A DNA stretch of 64,000 nt from Globomyces pollinis-pini (taxonomy: Eukaryota; Chytridiomycota; Chytridiomycetes; Rhizophydiales; Globomycetaceae), in NCBI GenBank assembly GCA_025399215.1, contig MU621112.1, positions 47,443-111,442 of the forward strand, given 5' to 3'. This document shows positions 12,212 to 24,982 of the stretch, piece after piece. Made by a program: the position numbers and the translations under genes. The notes beneath the pieces are model-generated. The model did no database searches. It saw nothing but the letters and a program-made list of their open reading frames with translations, and had not been told where the DNA came from. The stretch's first letter is position 1; each line of letters starts with the position of its first letter.

Positions 12212-13095
12212 TCAAGCAGATTTGACTGATGTTCTGAGTTGAGCACGATCAACCAAAGCAAATCTTCCTAATATGGCAGTCACAAACCAAATCGGAGATC
12301 CATAACCAAACAATTGGAACAAGGTTAATTTCAACCAGTAGCTATAGAAAAGAAGAAGCGAAGAAGCTAATCCAATCAAAAACAATGTGCCAAAAACTAT
12401 TGATGGTACTGAGCGCGTCCAATTACGTATATTAGCACCAATGGCAAACCACTACAAAAACATAAATGATATTTTAAGGTACATACACTTCCTATTAGAA
12501 AAACCCAAGGCGACAATGTAGCAATGACAAAAGCATTTGGTAAAAGAGGGTTTGGTGGTAATACATCTTCTTTAAACTTGTGACTGATTTCACGTTTTAC
12601 ACGATAATCCGATTCAATTGGAATTATTTCATTTGAAACAGAAATCGAACCCAATGAATATGCCAATGGATCTGCTTTCTTTCCAGCAACATAAAGAGTC
12701 ACTTTATAATCCGAAGTTTCAGGTAAATTCTTAGCATCCTATTCTGGTCAATGGAATCTATAAAAGTTACTAAATCTAATGTGTAGATTGATCCAAGTTT
12801 AGTGAGAGGATAAGTAGTAGTAGATTTCGAAGACAATGCCAAGACCACTTGTTCTGGTACAATACTTGATCCATCATCTGCCTTGATTGATAATTTCAAG
12901 TTCAATTTATCTTTAGAAAACACCTTTAATTTTGGTAATTGTTCAGGGTAAGAGATTCTAGATTTTGAATATTTTTTATGAATCTTACGAATAACTTTTC
13001 TTTTCTCCAGCTACGATTTGGTTGATTGAGAGAGTGAGTTGAGTTTTCGCATAGATCCCTCCTATAATGAAGAATATGAAGACGTTGAAATTCAT
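12212..13095 (-). CDS. SWP1: Oligosaccharyltransferase subunit Swp1 / ribophorin II
   Basis: Subunit of the ER oligosaccharyltransferase, which moves the glycan from dolichol to Asn in nascent proteins. The start at 13095 gives MNFNVFIFFIIGGIYAKT, a clear signal peptide. A short intron at about 12961-12990 joins EKKSYS to ISYPEQLPKLK. The luminal region contains KADPLAYSLGSI, and the conserved HKFKEDVLPPNPLLPN leads into three predicted membrane helices (FVIATLSPWVFLIG and two more) and a short C-terminus ending RAQLRTSVKSA. It is about 250 residues, close to yeast Swp1 and much shorter than animal ribophorin II. Confidence 0.88.
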
Positions 13096-13244
13096 CCTTT
13101 GGTTTTTACAAAGTCAAGTGAAAATTTTGTTCAATGAATTTTGACGGTATTTTGGACGAGAAGAAAATGATCAAAAGGGAATGGAATCAAGAGAGAGACG
13201 TATGAAATCAAGAGATCAATGATAATTTAGTTTTTATTGGTTCA

Positions 13245-13640
13245 CTATTTCTGGCCAACACCATCCAACTCCACTCGTTCTTGAGTTAATGCACAAGGAC
13301 CACAACAGAAATGCATACAGCAATCACCTGTAAATGCACCTGTAATTCCTCGGGCATCTCTTACGTGTCCACGTCCTACTGCTCCCAAACAAGAATGACA
13401 TCCTAGTAAACCAACGGCCAGGTAGATGATTGAATCTACTAAACAGGAATCGCTTCCCTTCACTGTTGCTTGATTCTGTCCATATACGATGCAAGGACAA
13501 CAACACGAAAGAGCACACACAGTTGGTTTTTTGAAACAGTCAAACAGACCATGTTTAAATTGTCCATTGGGAGAGAGTGGGTGTAATATTTTCATTTCTG
13601 CTTGTGGTTTATAACTAGAGTTGACGGTGACTGAGCTCAT
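13245..13640 (-). CDS. PLAC8-family cysteine-rich protein
   Basis: Single exon, 131 residues. The two signature cysteine clusters of the PLAC8 family are present: LSCCCPCIVYGQNQ near residue 45 and CCMHFCCGPCALTQERVEL near the C-terminus. The hydrophobic stretch between them (DSIIYLAVGLLGCHSCLGA) fits the membrane association known in this family. Members include plant FW2.2-like and cadmium-resistance proteins and fungal homologues, with roles in cell size or metal handling. The specific role here cannot be read from sequence. A TATAAATA element lies 31-38 bases upstream of the start codon. Confidence 0.92.
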   Translation of the reverse strand: MSSVTVNSSYKPQAEMKILHPLSPNGQFKHGLFDCFKKPTVCALSCCCPCIVYGQNQATVKGSDSCLVDSIIYLAVGLLGCHSCLGAVGRGHVRDARGITGAFTGDCCMHFCCGPCALTQERVELDGVGQK

Positions 13641-13670
13641 TTTAGTGTGAAGTGTTTCTCATCTGGTGTT

Positions 13671-13678
13671 TATTTATA
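13671..13678 (-). promoter_or_regulatory. TATA box of the PLAC8 gene
   Basis: The minus strand reads GGTATAAATAAAC, beginning 38 bases before the start codon at 13640. Position and sequence fit a core TATA element. Confidence 0.5.
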
Positions 13679-13844
13679 CCTTTGCCATGGAGACGCATTT
13701 ATCATCACACCATTATTCCCATTGTATCCATGAACTTTAACAAATCAATTTAAGACGCCTTTCATATGATTTTTACTACGTTATTGCTGATCGGATGGAA
13801 TATAAAAAATTGATATCAAATTTCAGTTGATCTGTTTTTATTTT

Positions 13845-14630
13845 TCAATCATTCCATACAAATGCACCATGTTGTTTTCCCCAAATATTCACAATCACAG
13901 AGTCAACTAAAGGCGAGTTTTGTGCCGCACCAGTCACCACCAAATAAGGAGAAAAGTGTTCGGATTTACCGTTCGGTTGACATTCATAAGACCCTTCTAT
14001 ACTTCTCCAATCAGTCAGTGCTTTCACTCTTTCTGATAATGGTAATTTGGAATATTTTTGTAACTGTGCTTCAAACGCACGATTTGCTACTGTGACATCT
14101 TTTGGAGAAAAACTATGGAAAGAAGCACCAGATCCAACAATTGCAATACCTTGGTCACGCAGCTCCGAGAGGGCAGCACCATAATCCAATAACTCTTTTG
14201 CATTTTGATTCTGAAGAACAGACATTTGAATGATTGGGATATCAGCATTTGGTACCATCAAAATGAGTGGAACAAATAATCCATGATCCCAACCTCGTTT
14301 TGAGTCCAGTTGTGAAGAAATATTATGACGAGACAAAACTTGATGAATTTCATTGGCAATGGATTGTGACCCTGGAGCATTATACTTTAATGAATATGCT
14401 TCTTTTGGAAAATTGTAATAATCATAATACAAGTCATGTTTATCACTGGAAGATATGGATGGGATATTTGTTTCCCAATGAGCAGATACCAAGATGATAG
14501 CTTTTGGAGATCCTAGCCAAGTTCTTGCTTTTGTAGTTAAGAATTGAATCAATTCAGCATGATTTGGTTCATTCAAGATTGGCATTGGACCTCCACCATG
14601 AGGTACAAATATTGCAGGTGCTCTTGTCAT
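13845..14630 (-). CDS. LigB/DODA-type extradiol dioxygenase
   Basis: Single exon, 261 residues, the full length of the family. Landmarks are PAIFVPHGGGPMPIL near the start, with the metal-binding His of the PHGGGP motif, ILVSAHWET near residue 47, WDHGLFVPLILM near residue 114, GSGASFHSF near residue 162, and a C-terminal ending at GKQHGAFVWND. Bacterial YgiD, plant DODA and fungal 4,5-DOPA dioxygenases share this fold and use a single metal ion to open catechol rings. The natural substrate here is not known. A TATAAAA element lies 42 bases upstream. No neighbouring pigment-pathway gene is visible. Confidence 0.9.
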   Translation of the reverse strand: MTRAPAIFVPHGGGPMPILNEPNHAELIQFLTTKARTWLGSPKAIILVSAHWETNIPSISSSDKHDLYYDYYNFPKEAYSLKYNAPGSQSIANEIHQVLSRHNISSQLDSKRGWDHGLFVPLILMVPNADIPIIQMSVLQNQNAKELLDYGAALSELRDQGIAIVGSGASFHSFSPKDVTVANRAFEAQLQKYSKLPLSERVKALTDWRSIEGSYECQPNGKSEHFSPYLVVTGAAQNSPLVDSVIVNIWGKQHGAFVWND

Positions 14631-14665
14631 TTTAATTAAAGGATATCGTATAACTTCTTTCTTGG

Positions 14666-14672
14666 TTTTATA
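14666..14672 (-). promoter_or_regulatory. TATA box of the dioxygenase gene
   Basis: The minus strand reads GGGGTATAAAACC, 42 bases before the start codon at 14630. It is a good match to a TATA element at a usual distance. Confidence 0.5.
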
Positions 14673-14898
14673 CCCCAGTGCGGATTTATACTAAACGGAT
14701 AAAAACTTTATCCATGGGAAGCCTTCCGAAAATTGGAAAAATGAAATGGAAAAAATAAGCGTGTGACTCTATTCTTTGTCCATTAGAGAAAGCATCAATA
14801 GAGAATTGTAATTAATCGCTTGTAGTTCGTGCAAGTGTCGCGAAATATCTGAAAGATAATTTGTTAACAACTTAATTGGAACAGAAAAGAAGAATCAT

Positions 14899-15682
14899 TC
14901 ATTTATTTAATGCGTCTAAAGTCTCTGACGCGCATTGAGCAACAATTGCTGTAGATCGTTCATTAAAGTGAGATCCATCACAAGTGGAATAAAACCCTCT
15001 TGATTCCCCAAGATCATTTAAAGAGTACCACCCAAAACTGAACTTGTTGTATAAGAAAACCGTAATCATTCTTTGTGGATCAAGAATTGCACTAATATCG
15101 TCCGAACCAATGGGATTCTTGATCACATCTTTCGCTTGGTTGGCCAATGCGGCTAGTGGAGTATGTACGTCCAAAAGAGTTAGGTTCTTATTCTCGGCAA
15201 TCACTGTTTCAATAACCTTATTGAAGGTCCGTACAACATCATTCAACTTTCCATTAATATCCTCTCCAATCGGTTTGATATTAGAAATTATTAATGGGAC
15301 ATCATACCGTTCTTTTATCAAATTGATAAGCTCTGTTAATTCTAGATGGAACTGCTCTGGACTTGATTTTGGTCGTCCTAATCGTCCTGCCATCATTTTT
15401 TCGTATCCCTGGATCTTCTCTGACTCCTTCAAAGAAGCTGATAGATCATTACCACTAGGTATTAACACAGCAATGCATTCACCCAGCCATGAGAATAATC
15501 ATCGCGGGTTTCAGGGAGACTGGAATAGAATTGTTTTGTATTTGGTCTATAATTCCTGGAATTTGTACACCGTTTATACCATAGTTATGAAATCTGTATT
15601 TTTCCGACTTCATCCAATCCATCCAGTTACCACCCAGTGTGCAAGCAACTAAAGAACTTCCAATAACAAGTACGTCCTTCAT
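14899..15682 (-). CDS. SGNH/GDSL-like hydrolase
   Basis: Two exons give about 245 residues. The N-terminus MKDVLVIGSSLVACTLGG is a block-I-like strand and loop with GSS in place of GDS. A 28-nt intron at about 15451-15478 joins ILMAG to GNDLSAS and restores GGND, the block III motif with its oxyanion-hole Asn. Near the C-terminus FYSTCDGSHFNERS supplies the DxxH pair of block V. There is no clear signal peptide, so it may act in the cytosol. The family contains esterases, lipases and carbohydrate deacetylases; the substrate cannot be assigned. Without the intron the protein would appear broken into two frames. Confidence 0.8.
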
Positions 15683-16017
15683 AATTCAACAAAGTGCTTG
15701 ATTTGGTTACTTTTTACCCCACCCCAAATCTAATAATGACATACCGGATTACCATGTCCATTTGTGGCACATGATTTCGAACGTTAATTGAGTGAATGAT
15801 GTGAGAGATTTCTATCATTATTGGGTATTATTGCTTATAGAAAAACCTCGATTGTACACTTTACCCAGCTATTTTCACTAAAAACTGAAGTTTTGGGATT
15901 TGTGTCATTGTTTGGATTCACCAGAAACCATTCATGTGGAATTGCTGTAAATAAAGAATAATTTATTAACTTTGAGTTTAGTCCATCAAATATTCAAAAA
16001 ATGTCTATAAATGCAGT
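15683..16017. other. Intergenic region, nothing recognised
   Basis: About 335 bases between the SGNH hydrolase start and the 3' end of the cytidylyltransferase gene. It holds a short run of C-rich DNA (ACCCCACCCC near 15715) that could belong to the hydrolase promoter. I see no coding frame or RNA gene. Confidence 0.4.
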
Positions 16018-17189
<1,172 letters not shown>

Positions 17190-17665
17190 TGAATTGGAAA
17201 AGTCGTGAAACTCAATGAAAACGGCGAATTAGTTTGGAAGCTCCACCAAGAGAGAAAGTAGTACGAGCTTATGTCATCAAAAGTATCATGAAAATATAGA
17301 TTCTAGTGAGATGTTTTTGATTTCTAGTCCCTTGTTAAAGGGTGATTTTACAGAGTAATTTACCATAGTAATACTAATTAATACTATAGTAATACTATAG
17401 TTCATTGTAAAACACGCTTTAAATCTAAATTGTTGATAGTATTCATTAAGTTTAGATGAATTAGTTTAACACTGTAGTGTACTTTCAGTAGTATATCGAA
17501 TCAAAGAATTCTCTTTTAAAAAAGAAACAATTAATTGGTAGTAAAGATATTATATGTAAATTGAATAGTATCTACAATTGAATGGTTCTCAAATACCCAA
17601 TCCACGACCATGTCAATTGACTATTCAATCAGACACTATTCATTAATTTAATCTAATCAACAACA
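17190..17665. other. Divergent intergenic region with ATACTATAG-type repeats
   Basis: About 476 bases between two divergent start codons. It is very AT-rich and contains a cluster of short palindromic repeats at about 17360-17402. I see no coding frame. It probably holds both promoters. Confidence 0.4.
17360..17402. repeat. Short tandem palindromic repeats (ACTATAGT units)
   Basis: The unit TAATACTATAG occurs twice in tandem and a degenerate TAGTAATACTA precedes it. ACTATAGT is its own reverse complement, so the block can form small hairpins on either strand. It lies mid-way between two divergent promoters. Confidence 0.6.
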
Positions 17666-19411
17666 ATGTTTTGGGTAACATTTTTCTACCTTGGTAATCA
17701 ATTTCTATCCATTTTGTGGTCTGTTAATTTTTGTTTTCTTTCAATGTCAAAACCATTCAGTTTCAGGCAAGAAGTTGTTCAGAATCACATAAAGAAAATA
17801 CAGTCACAAGAATCACCCAATCAAAAATTAATGACTCCAAAGAAAAAGAATATTCCTTATACTTTTCCTCATTCGCTGATGAATATTCCAACTGCATCAG
17901 CTTACGCTCAAATAGAAAATACTCCTCCTTGGCTAAATTCTAAAATTGATCCAATAGATCCATATAAATGCCTGGATATCGATATTTACGATTTCGTCCA
18001 ATTTATTTCACCAGGTGATCTGGAATTACAAATGCGAAAGGATGTAGTCGATCGGGTGGGATCACTTCTTAAAGCTAGTGATAATGAGTCTTTAAAAAAC
18101 GTCAAATTGGAATCTTTTGGGTCTTATGCAAATGGATTATACCTTCCAACGTCAGACATAGATATGATTATTTTGGATCCAAAAGAAACCTTTTTAACAG
18201 CTAATCAATGTGGATCCAAATTGCAACGATTTCTGCATAAATTCAGGAAGGCTGGTTATAATGCTGTATTCATTTACTCATCTAAAGTACCCATACTCAA
18301 ATTAGTGGACAGCAAAACATTAATTGACATAGATATATCTTATAGTGCTGAAAGTGCTACACAGGTATTATCAGCAACCAAATTATCAATTTCATATCAA
18401 AAACAATATCCATTTTTGAAACCATTGGTTTTAGTGTTGAAGCAATTCCTGCTTTTGCGAGATTTAAATTCGAATGCCAAATGTGGAATTGGTGGATATG
18501 CTTTACTACTATTAGTAGTATCCTTTTTAAAAATTCAGTAACTATTAGTGAATAACATAATTTTCTTTCTAGTCCCATGCTTTATGGCCAACAATCATCT
18601 CCTTTCAATATATCACCAAAGCGAAAAAAATCCAAGCAGAATGATACCCAACCAAGCATTGGCAGGATTTTGATTGATTTTTTCCATTACTTTGGCACAG
18701 TATTTGATTATAGGAATAATGGATTGAGCCGTAATTTTTATAATACCTAATTTGTAGCTGGAGGTTGGAATGGTGATGATTCTATTGTTCTTTTTTCTAA
18801 AAAGGAAAAAGGTTTCTTTGATGTTAAATTACCATCACACCTTGTCATTATTGACCCTTTAGATTCCAAAAACAATTTAACCTATAACACAAAACTAATT
18901 CAATCTATAAGTACCTCATTTAGGGATGCATATGAAACGATTGTACAAAAAGTCAATAGTGAGGTTGATTTATCAAATGGACTATTGAAATTCATTATGA
19001 ATGTTTCTAAAGAGAGTGAACGCAAAAGACTTGAGAAACGTATAATGTTTTCTAAAACTAGACTTTCAAAAACTCTGGATTATACCCCTGCTTTGAATAC
19101 ACATTCTGTTAGACCAATGGCACCATATCCATCCAATCCCGCCTATCAGCCCTATAAATACAACCAAAAAGGGCATTCTCGTTTTGCACCATACCCACCA
19201 ACACCGCAATACTATTCTAATAGTGGTCATCAAAGGTATTCTATCACGTTAACATCTTGTTAGACCTGGTATGTGGAGACCACCAAATCGATCTATTGTA
19301 TTTCATCCTAGTACAGGAAATCAAAAGAAATTTACACACATGAAATTGAAGAATAATACCTATAAAGGTAACACTAACTCCTCGTCTGTACCATTCATCC
19401 CTGAGAGTTAG
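17666..19411 (+). CDS. Non-canonical poly(A) polymerase, Trf4/PAPD5 type
   Basis: Nucleotidyltransferase that adds short A tails to nuclear RNAs; in fungi Trf4 works in the TRAMP complex with the exosome. The catalytic core reads ESFGSYANGLYLPTSDIDM, with the GS motif and the first two Asp residues, then LIDIDISY with the third Asp. The central domain continues with PFLKPLVLVLKQFLLLRDL, GGYALLLLVVSFLK and DFFHYFGTVFDYRNNG. Three short introns follow, near 18539, 18752 and 19235. The C-terminal tail is Pro/Tyr/Asn-rich (RPMAPYPSNPAYQPY). The first ATG adds a hydrophobic leader not expected for a nuclear enzyme, so the ATG at 17744 (MSKPFSFRQE) may be the true start. Confidence 0.9.
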
Positions 19412-19541
19412 GGTGATTTCATGTTTATACAGTTTCTTTTAACTAGTTTTCAATTGAAATGACACTTGTACATTATCAATTAAACTTTTTAATAGGAACT
19501 TATATTATAATATATTTGATCTTTTAAAAACTTTGAAAATT

Positions 19542-22500
19542 CTAGTCTTCATCACTATCATGTAAAACACGACGTCTAGAAGTCATTGGTTTGGTCAGCA
19601 AGCTACGCCTGCGGTTTGATTTCGGAGGAGGACTTAATAGTGGATCTTCCTCCTCTTCACTGGTACCTTCATCCATATCTTCCACCACAGTTTTTGATTT
19701 CTGAGGGGTTTGTACGACGTTATCAGGTATACCAATAGCCTCTGATTCAGTAGCATCACTATCACTATTGGACGTTTCTTCACCTTCAGCAGCCATTTCA
19801 ACATCCGAGTCATTCTTTACTTCACTTTCCAAAACCAAGTCCTCCCCCATCAAATCAATCTTCAAATCATCTTGATCACCTTCTTTTGCATTCATCTCTG
19901 CTTCATGATCTTCCAAAGATTTTTCCTGACATTTCAACAACGTCTCTTTAAAATCATCAATCATTATTTTCAATTCAGGTTTCTTGGTTATCTAATATTA
20001 AAAACTATATACTTACTTTAGTTAAAATATCCATTAAAAATTTAAAAACGGTTTTTTCATAGAGTTTATCTTGATACAATGGTAGATGTTCCATTAATTT
20101 CTTTATACTTTTTTCTGTTCCAAACGTTAATAGAGTTAAGCAGAAAGCAACATCTCTCCATTGTCGTTCTGTTTCAGCATGTTTGAACCGTAAACATAAT
20201 TTTTCAACAATACTCTCGTTTTGCTTTTCCTAAACGGTATCAACATCAAATAAATAGAACTACCTTGACAATAAAAGAGAAAATGAATCTCATTATCTTT
20301 CGATATTGAGATTCTTCAACAGTACTAAGATTACTGATGATATCTGGTAAATTGTTGTAAATGGCATTGTCTTTGGTACTAAGTTCTCTGAAAAACAATT
20401 TGGCCAAATCTCTAATTCGAATATCTTCATCTTCTGTACATTTTGCCATTTCACTAATCTGACCTTTGACTTTAATCATCCCATTCAAGATCAAAAATGT
20501 CAGGACCATCAATGCGTTCTTCTTTACATAAAAGTCATCGTCTCTTAATCGATTATAGAGATATGATATATTTTGATCAATCTGGGAATTAAAACAAATT
20601 GTCAAGTCTCCAAGTCCAATAATTATGTTCGATCGAATGATTGGATTTTTGGTTCTCTCAAGAATAGTAAACAATAATTGCAGATGAGCTTCACAATAAT
20701 CCGAAGAAATACACATAAATTTACATAAAGCTATGGATGCCATAACTTGCAAAGTTGGATGCTACATCTTAGTAATTCAAACCTACATACCTTAAACTTT
20801 TGATTATGGGTGCAAACATGAGCAATCATGGGACCAAACGTACTGAGTAATCCTTTTTGACTAAAAAGTATTTCATGTTCACGAACGTGTGCGACACATT
20901 CCGAAAATTCATCTTCAACACTCCCAGTTACCATATCAAGGTCATTCCCTTGTTTGGATATGCCGTCTTTTTCTTTCAAGTTTTTACGTCGCTTCCATTC
21001 AGATTCAATGAATTCTAAATGGACAATTTGCTTCATACCAACATGGCTGACAAAGAATAAAAGTTGTGCTAACCGGATTGCTTCATTTGCTAGTTGAGGA
21101 GCTACATCTATTGGTGTGTCTTGACGTGTATTTTCGAATAATCCTACATGTTCTTCAGGAAGCTGTAATTCAAAAACTCGTCTTGCCAATTGCTTGATAA
21201 CGTGGCCACAGATCTTATCAGGGTGTTCTGACATAACATAGAGTGCATTGATTCCCTGTTCAGCAAAAGAAAACCATTCCAGAGATTCAGTGGGTTCCAA
21301 TAGTAATTTATAAACCCGTTCACAGGTAGGATGATCAAGCGGTAGCCTTGCCATTGGTGCAACGGATGATCCCTTTGCTCTATTAATCGTGAAGAGCTGT
21401 TGCAAAGCAACGCATGAATATTTTGGAATCTGATAACCCTGAAATTAAAAAATTAAAAATCATGACAAACCTTTGACAAGCCACTTAATCCTACTCTGGT
21501 CAATACATCCAAATTATCATGGAGAACTTCTTTACTGCTCTTTCCAATCATTCCCAAAAGAATAATAGCATATTTTCGCTTTTCAGTCTCTCCCATGGAC
21601 CTCTTATCACCTACTATGAACAAAAATGCGCTTACTGAATATACTCCATAAAGTTGTTGACAATTCTGGCGTCAATTTATCTCTGGTTGCCATTACAGAC
21701 ATTAGCTCCTCTAACGAAATTAGCTCGGCCAAATCCATCGACGATGCAAGGCTATCATTTAAAAATGGAATCAATACTTAATTAGATTATCAGCTACAAC
21801 TTCTCCAGTAGGAATTCCACTTTCAGGAGGATCCATATGAATATCATAAAAGCTATTGATCAATACGTCTCGCACGCTTCCTGCTTCCTTCTCTCCTGTG
21901 TCTTTATCCCAAATCTTGTGCACCATCTTTTTCACACCAACCTTGTCATAGTTAATGGAAATTAACTAACCTCTGCATTTTCAAGTTCGAAACGATATGC
22001 TGTTACAAAAAATTTCATTGCTGATATAATTTCAGTTTTCAAAGTAGATCCTAATAATTCTGACACAAGCAAGCATGCTTCATTGATCTCCTTTGAAAAT
22101 ACCACACCATCTTGGTAGTATAGTAGTAGTCCTTGCAATTGGCTCAAATCGACCATTTCTGGTGTAACTTCTTTCGGAGCTTCCTCAGGTGCAACAGCTT
22201 CATCAAATGTCAAATTTTCCATTTGTTTGTCCAGCGACGTAGCTTGGCTTTCCCGATCTTCTAACGATTCTTCATCTGGCACCGTTCCCAATCCCACTTC
22301 CGGGAAACGTGACTAAATATAAATTAAACTCCCAGCTACCTTTATCACTTCAGTTAAATTGTTCACATGCTTTTCAAACTTCTTTTCTGACAGTGATCCC
22401 ATATCCTCTGGAATAGCAATAAATGGTGAAGTCTCCATTAAAGCAACCAATAACTCGACTGCTCGTTTTCTCACCAAACTATTTTTATCTTTCAATCGAA

Positions 22501-24000
22501 GTTTTGTAAGTGAAACAACCTCTCGACGAGTCTTTACTGGGACATCAGTAATACCAGGTGAATCTTTGTGACGCCTAACCAAATTATAGATGGAGACTTT
22601 ACTGTGTTAATTTGATAAAAACTTTAAGGACTCTGGCCCTGACAAAGTTGTTTGAATCCAAAAATCTTTGTTTCAAAATTTCATAAAACGTAGCAATATT
22701 TTTGGCTGTAATAGGAGTATCATCCAGGATAAGATGACCGTGAATAATATTTCCTATAACCTCCATCATCACTGCACGGATTGTGTATGACTATAATAAG
22801 TGAACAAAACAATACTTCTGAATCAAAAAGGTCATTCAAGTGAATGATATTGCGCATCACGTCTGCAGGTTGCAATTCCGAAAATTTAAGTAAAAACTTG
22901 GCAGTTGATTTTGGCAACTTATTGTCTTGGTCAGGTTTGTCTGAATACAACTTCAAACCCACTTTCCTAGCGAAACAATAAAAATATATAGTGGCTCACT
23001 TTAATATTCTTTCTCCTAAAACAGTCTGATTATAGTTTACAATTGAAGAGTCAATCAAATCAGCCATAAACTCAGCCAAGTGCTCCTCACGTAAAAAGTC
23101 GTCACTGTAATCAACCAAAACTAGAATAAACTAAAAGTATCATCTTTACCTGATACGGTAGATTCATAATTTTTGACACAATGACAGAATATATCCATAA
23201 TAGACTCTTTCGTATCTGCGTTTTTAATCGACTCTGGTGATTCCAAGCTTAATCGTATACACTTGAATATCATACTAAAGATGTAAACGAAATGACAGTT
23301 ACTCATTGATAATAATGTCCAGATGAGAATTAGAGATAAAGATTGCGTTTAGATTCAACAATAAAAACTTGTGAAATACATCAATCAATTGGGATCGATG
23401 ATAACTCCAATCCCAGTCGTCCAATGCACTTGATTTTTTTGAAGTTACTTTTTGGGTTGACTTTACTGTTTTTGGATTCTATAATATCATATTAAACAAA
23501 TCTGACATACTTTAGCAAGTGTCAATTTTTTTGCATTCTGATTTGAATTTGATTCTGCTTCGATAAATAACCAATATAATTGAAATGTATATAATTCCAA
23601 AGCTTTTTTATCAATTTCATAATTATGTTGAGCTTTTTCTTCCAGATCGGATGCTGTAAGTTTGATCTGTTCTCGAAATGCTATGTAAATGAGCTTGGAT
23701 GATCTTTAAATTACCAGATAACAATATATCAACCAATTGGTTCTTTTGTTGGTCATTCAATTTATCAAAATGTCTAGTATCAAAATCATTAATAAAAACT
23801 TACTTCAAGAAGCTTCGAACACTATCAAAAGTGTCTGGTTGTAAGATAGACAATGAATCAAAGGATACTATTCGAATTAGATTGACTAGTTGTTGATCAA
23901 TTTCATTGACGCTCAGCAAATTGATGGTTAATTCCGAATCAATTGAGAAGGTTTTATCAGCTAAATACACTAGCTCTTCTGATAGTTGAAATTCTATCAT
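19542..24000 (-). CDS. Condensin complex subunit 1 (CND1/Ycs4/NCAP-D2), multi-exon
   Basis: HEAT-repeat subunit of condensin, which compacts mitotic chromosomes. The best landmark is the central HEAT block: RSNIIIGLGDLTICFNSQ, YVKKNALMVLTFLIL, NGMIKVKGQISEMAKC, and AKLFFRELSTKDNAIYNNLP. The N-terminal part starts at MIEFQLSEELVYLADK and contains RKRAVELLVALMETSPF. The C-terminus is acidic (SDVEMAAEGEETSNSDSD) and ends with Arg-rich SNRRRSLLTKPMTSRRR, probably a nuclear signal. At least twelve short introns are needed across 4.4 kb. Some exon limits in 23300-23800 were not resolved. The choice of D2 over the D3 subunit rests on the KGQISEM and NAIYNLLPD-like motifs. Confidence 0.88.
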
Positions 24001-24261
24001 CCCTGATTTCTTTCTTCTTTTTTGGAAAACTTTTGACTCAGTTGTTTGAAGTTCGGACTACAATTCAGATGGATTAATTCATTATTTGATAATCGATGAT
24101 CATCATAAACTGATTAGGCATCGATTCTGTTTTGCAATCTAAGGATGGAAGTTGTTGGATGGTTTAATAGATGCAGGAATGAAAGATATGTAAATACGAT
24201 ATTCTGTGAGTAATTGATTATATTAAATTAAATCTGTTTATACTTCCTACGAAAGAGAGTA

Positions 24262-24924
24262 TTAATGAATACTGCATCTACGTTGATGCTTTCTCTTACA
24301 AACCCCTTGAGCATCATTGATTACAATAGTGGGATCTGGATTAATTGGGAATTGACATTCAAGGCCAGATTCACATTCAATTCCAATAAGTCCACCACAT
24401 ACTTGATTCAATTTGGCAGGTTTGTGGATATTAGCTGTAGAAACACTTTTACAAATCCCTTGAGCGTCATTGATTACAATGGTTGGATCAGGATTGACTG
24501 GGAATTGACATTCAAGCCCAGATGCACATTCCAGTCCCATGAGTCCTCCACAAACTCCATTCAAGGAGACAGGTGAATGGACAGTAGTCATTCGTTTACA
24601 AACACCTTGTGCATCATTGATAACAATAGTTGGATCAGGGTTTGTTGGGAATTGACATTCAAGGCCAGATTCACATTCAATTCCAATAAGCCCACCACAA
24701 ACTTGGTTAAGCTTGGCAGGGTTGTGAATAGTATCGCGTTTACAAATTCCTTGAGCATCATTGATCACAATTTTTGGATCAGATTGAACCGGTAAAACAC
24801 ATTTTAAACCTTTCTGACAGTGAATGCCCATAATTCCACCACAAACACCATTCAAAGGTGATTGCTGTTTAATTGGAGCAGATACAACGAGAGAAGCAAG
24901 AATGAGAGTATTGATGAATTGCAT
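24262..24924 (-). CDS. Secreted protein with four Cys-rich repeats and KR sites
   Basis: Single exon, 220 residues. A signal peptide (MQFINTLILASLVVSAP) is followed by four tandem units starting near residues 24, 72, 121 and 172, each 48-51 residues. Every unit has the pattern LNxVCGG, then C-x7-C-x5-C-x18-C, and a near-invariant core DPxIVINDAQGxCK. Units 1, 2 and 4 end with the dibasic KR, unit 3 with KS. The spacers between units are short and polar (for example DTIHNPAK). Units 2 and 4 are the closest pair, which points to internal duplication. I do not recognise the domain. A Kex2-type protease could cut at KR and release separate disulfide-linked peptides; that is inference. A related gene begins at 63908. 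Confidence 0.88.
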   Translation of the reverse strand: MQFINTLILASLVVSAPIKQQSPLNGVCGGIMGIHCQKGLKCVLPVQSDPKIVINDAQGICKRDTIHNPAKLNQVCGGLIGIECESGLECQFPTNPDPTIVINDAQGVCKRMTTVHSPVSLNGVCGGLMGLECASGLECQFPVNPDPTIVINDAQGICKSVSTANIHKPAKLNQVCGGLIGIECESGLECQFPINPDPTIVINDAQGVCKRKHQRRCSIH

Positions 24925-24967
24925 TGTTGGATATTTTGGTTTGGTTAGATAAGCACTTGAGGTGACT

Positions 24968-24982
24968 GTGGGGGTCTTTATA
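24968..24982 (-). promoter_or_regulatory. TATA plus CCCCCAC element of the secreted repeat gene
   Basis: The minus strand reads TATAAAGACCCCCAC, starting 58 bases before the start codon. The related gene at 63908 has the nearly identical TATAAAAACCCCCAC 65 bases before its start. The match suggests shared transcriptional control. Confidence 0.65.

Noticed and set aside
24265..24795. Plus-strand open frames opposite the secreted repeats
   Set aside because: They are shadows produced by the repeated antisense sequence; the minus strand has the signal peptide and Cys pattern.
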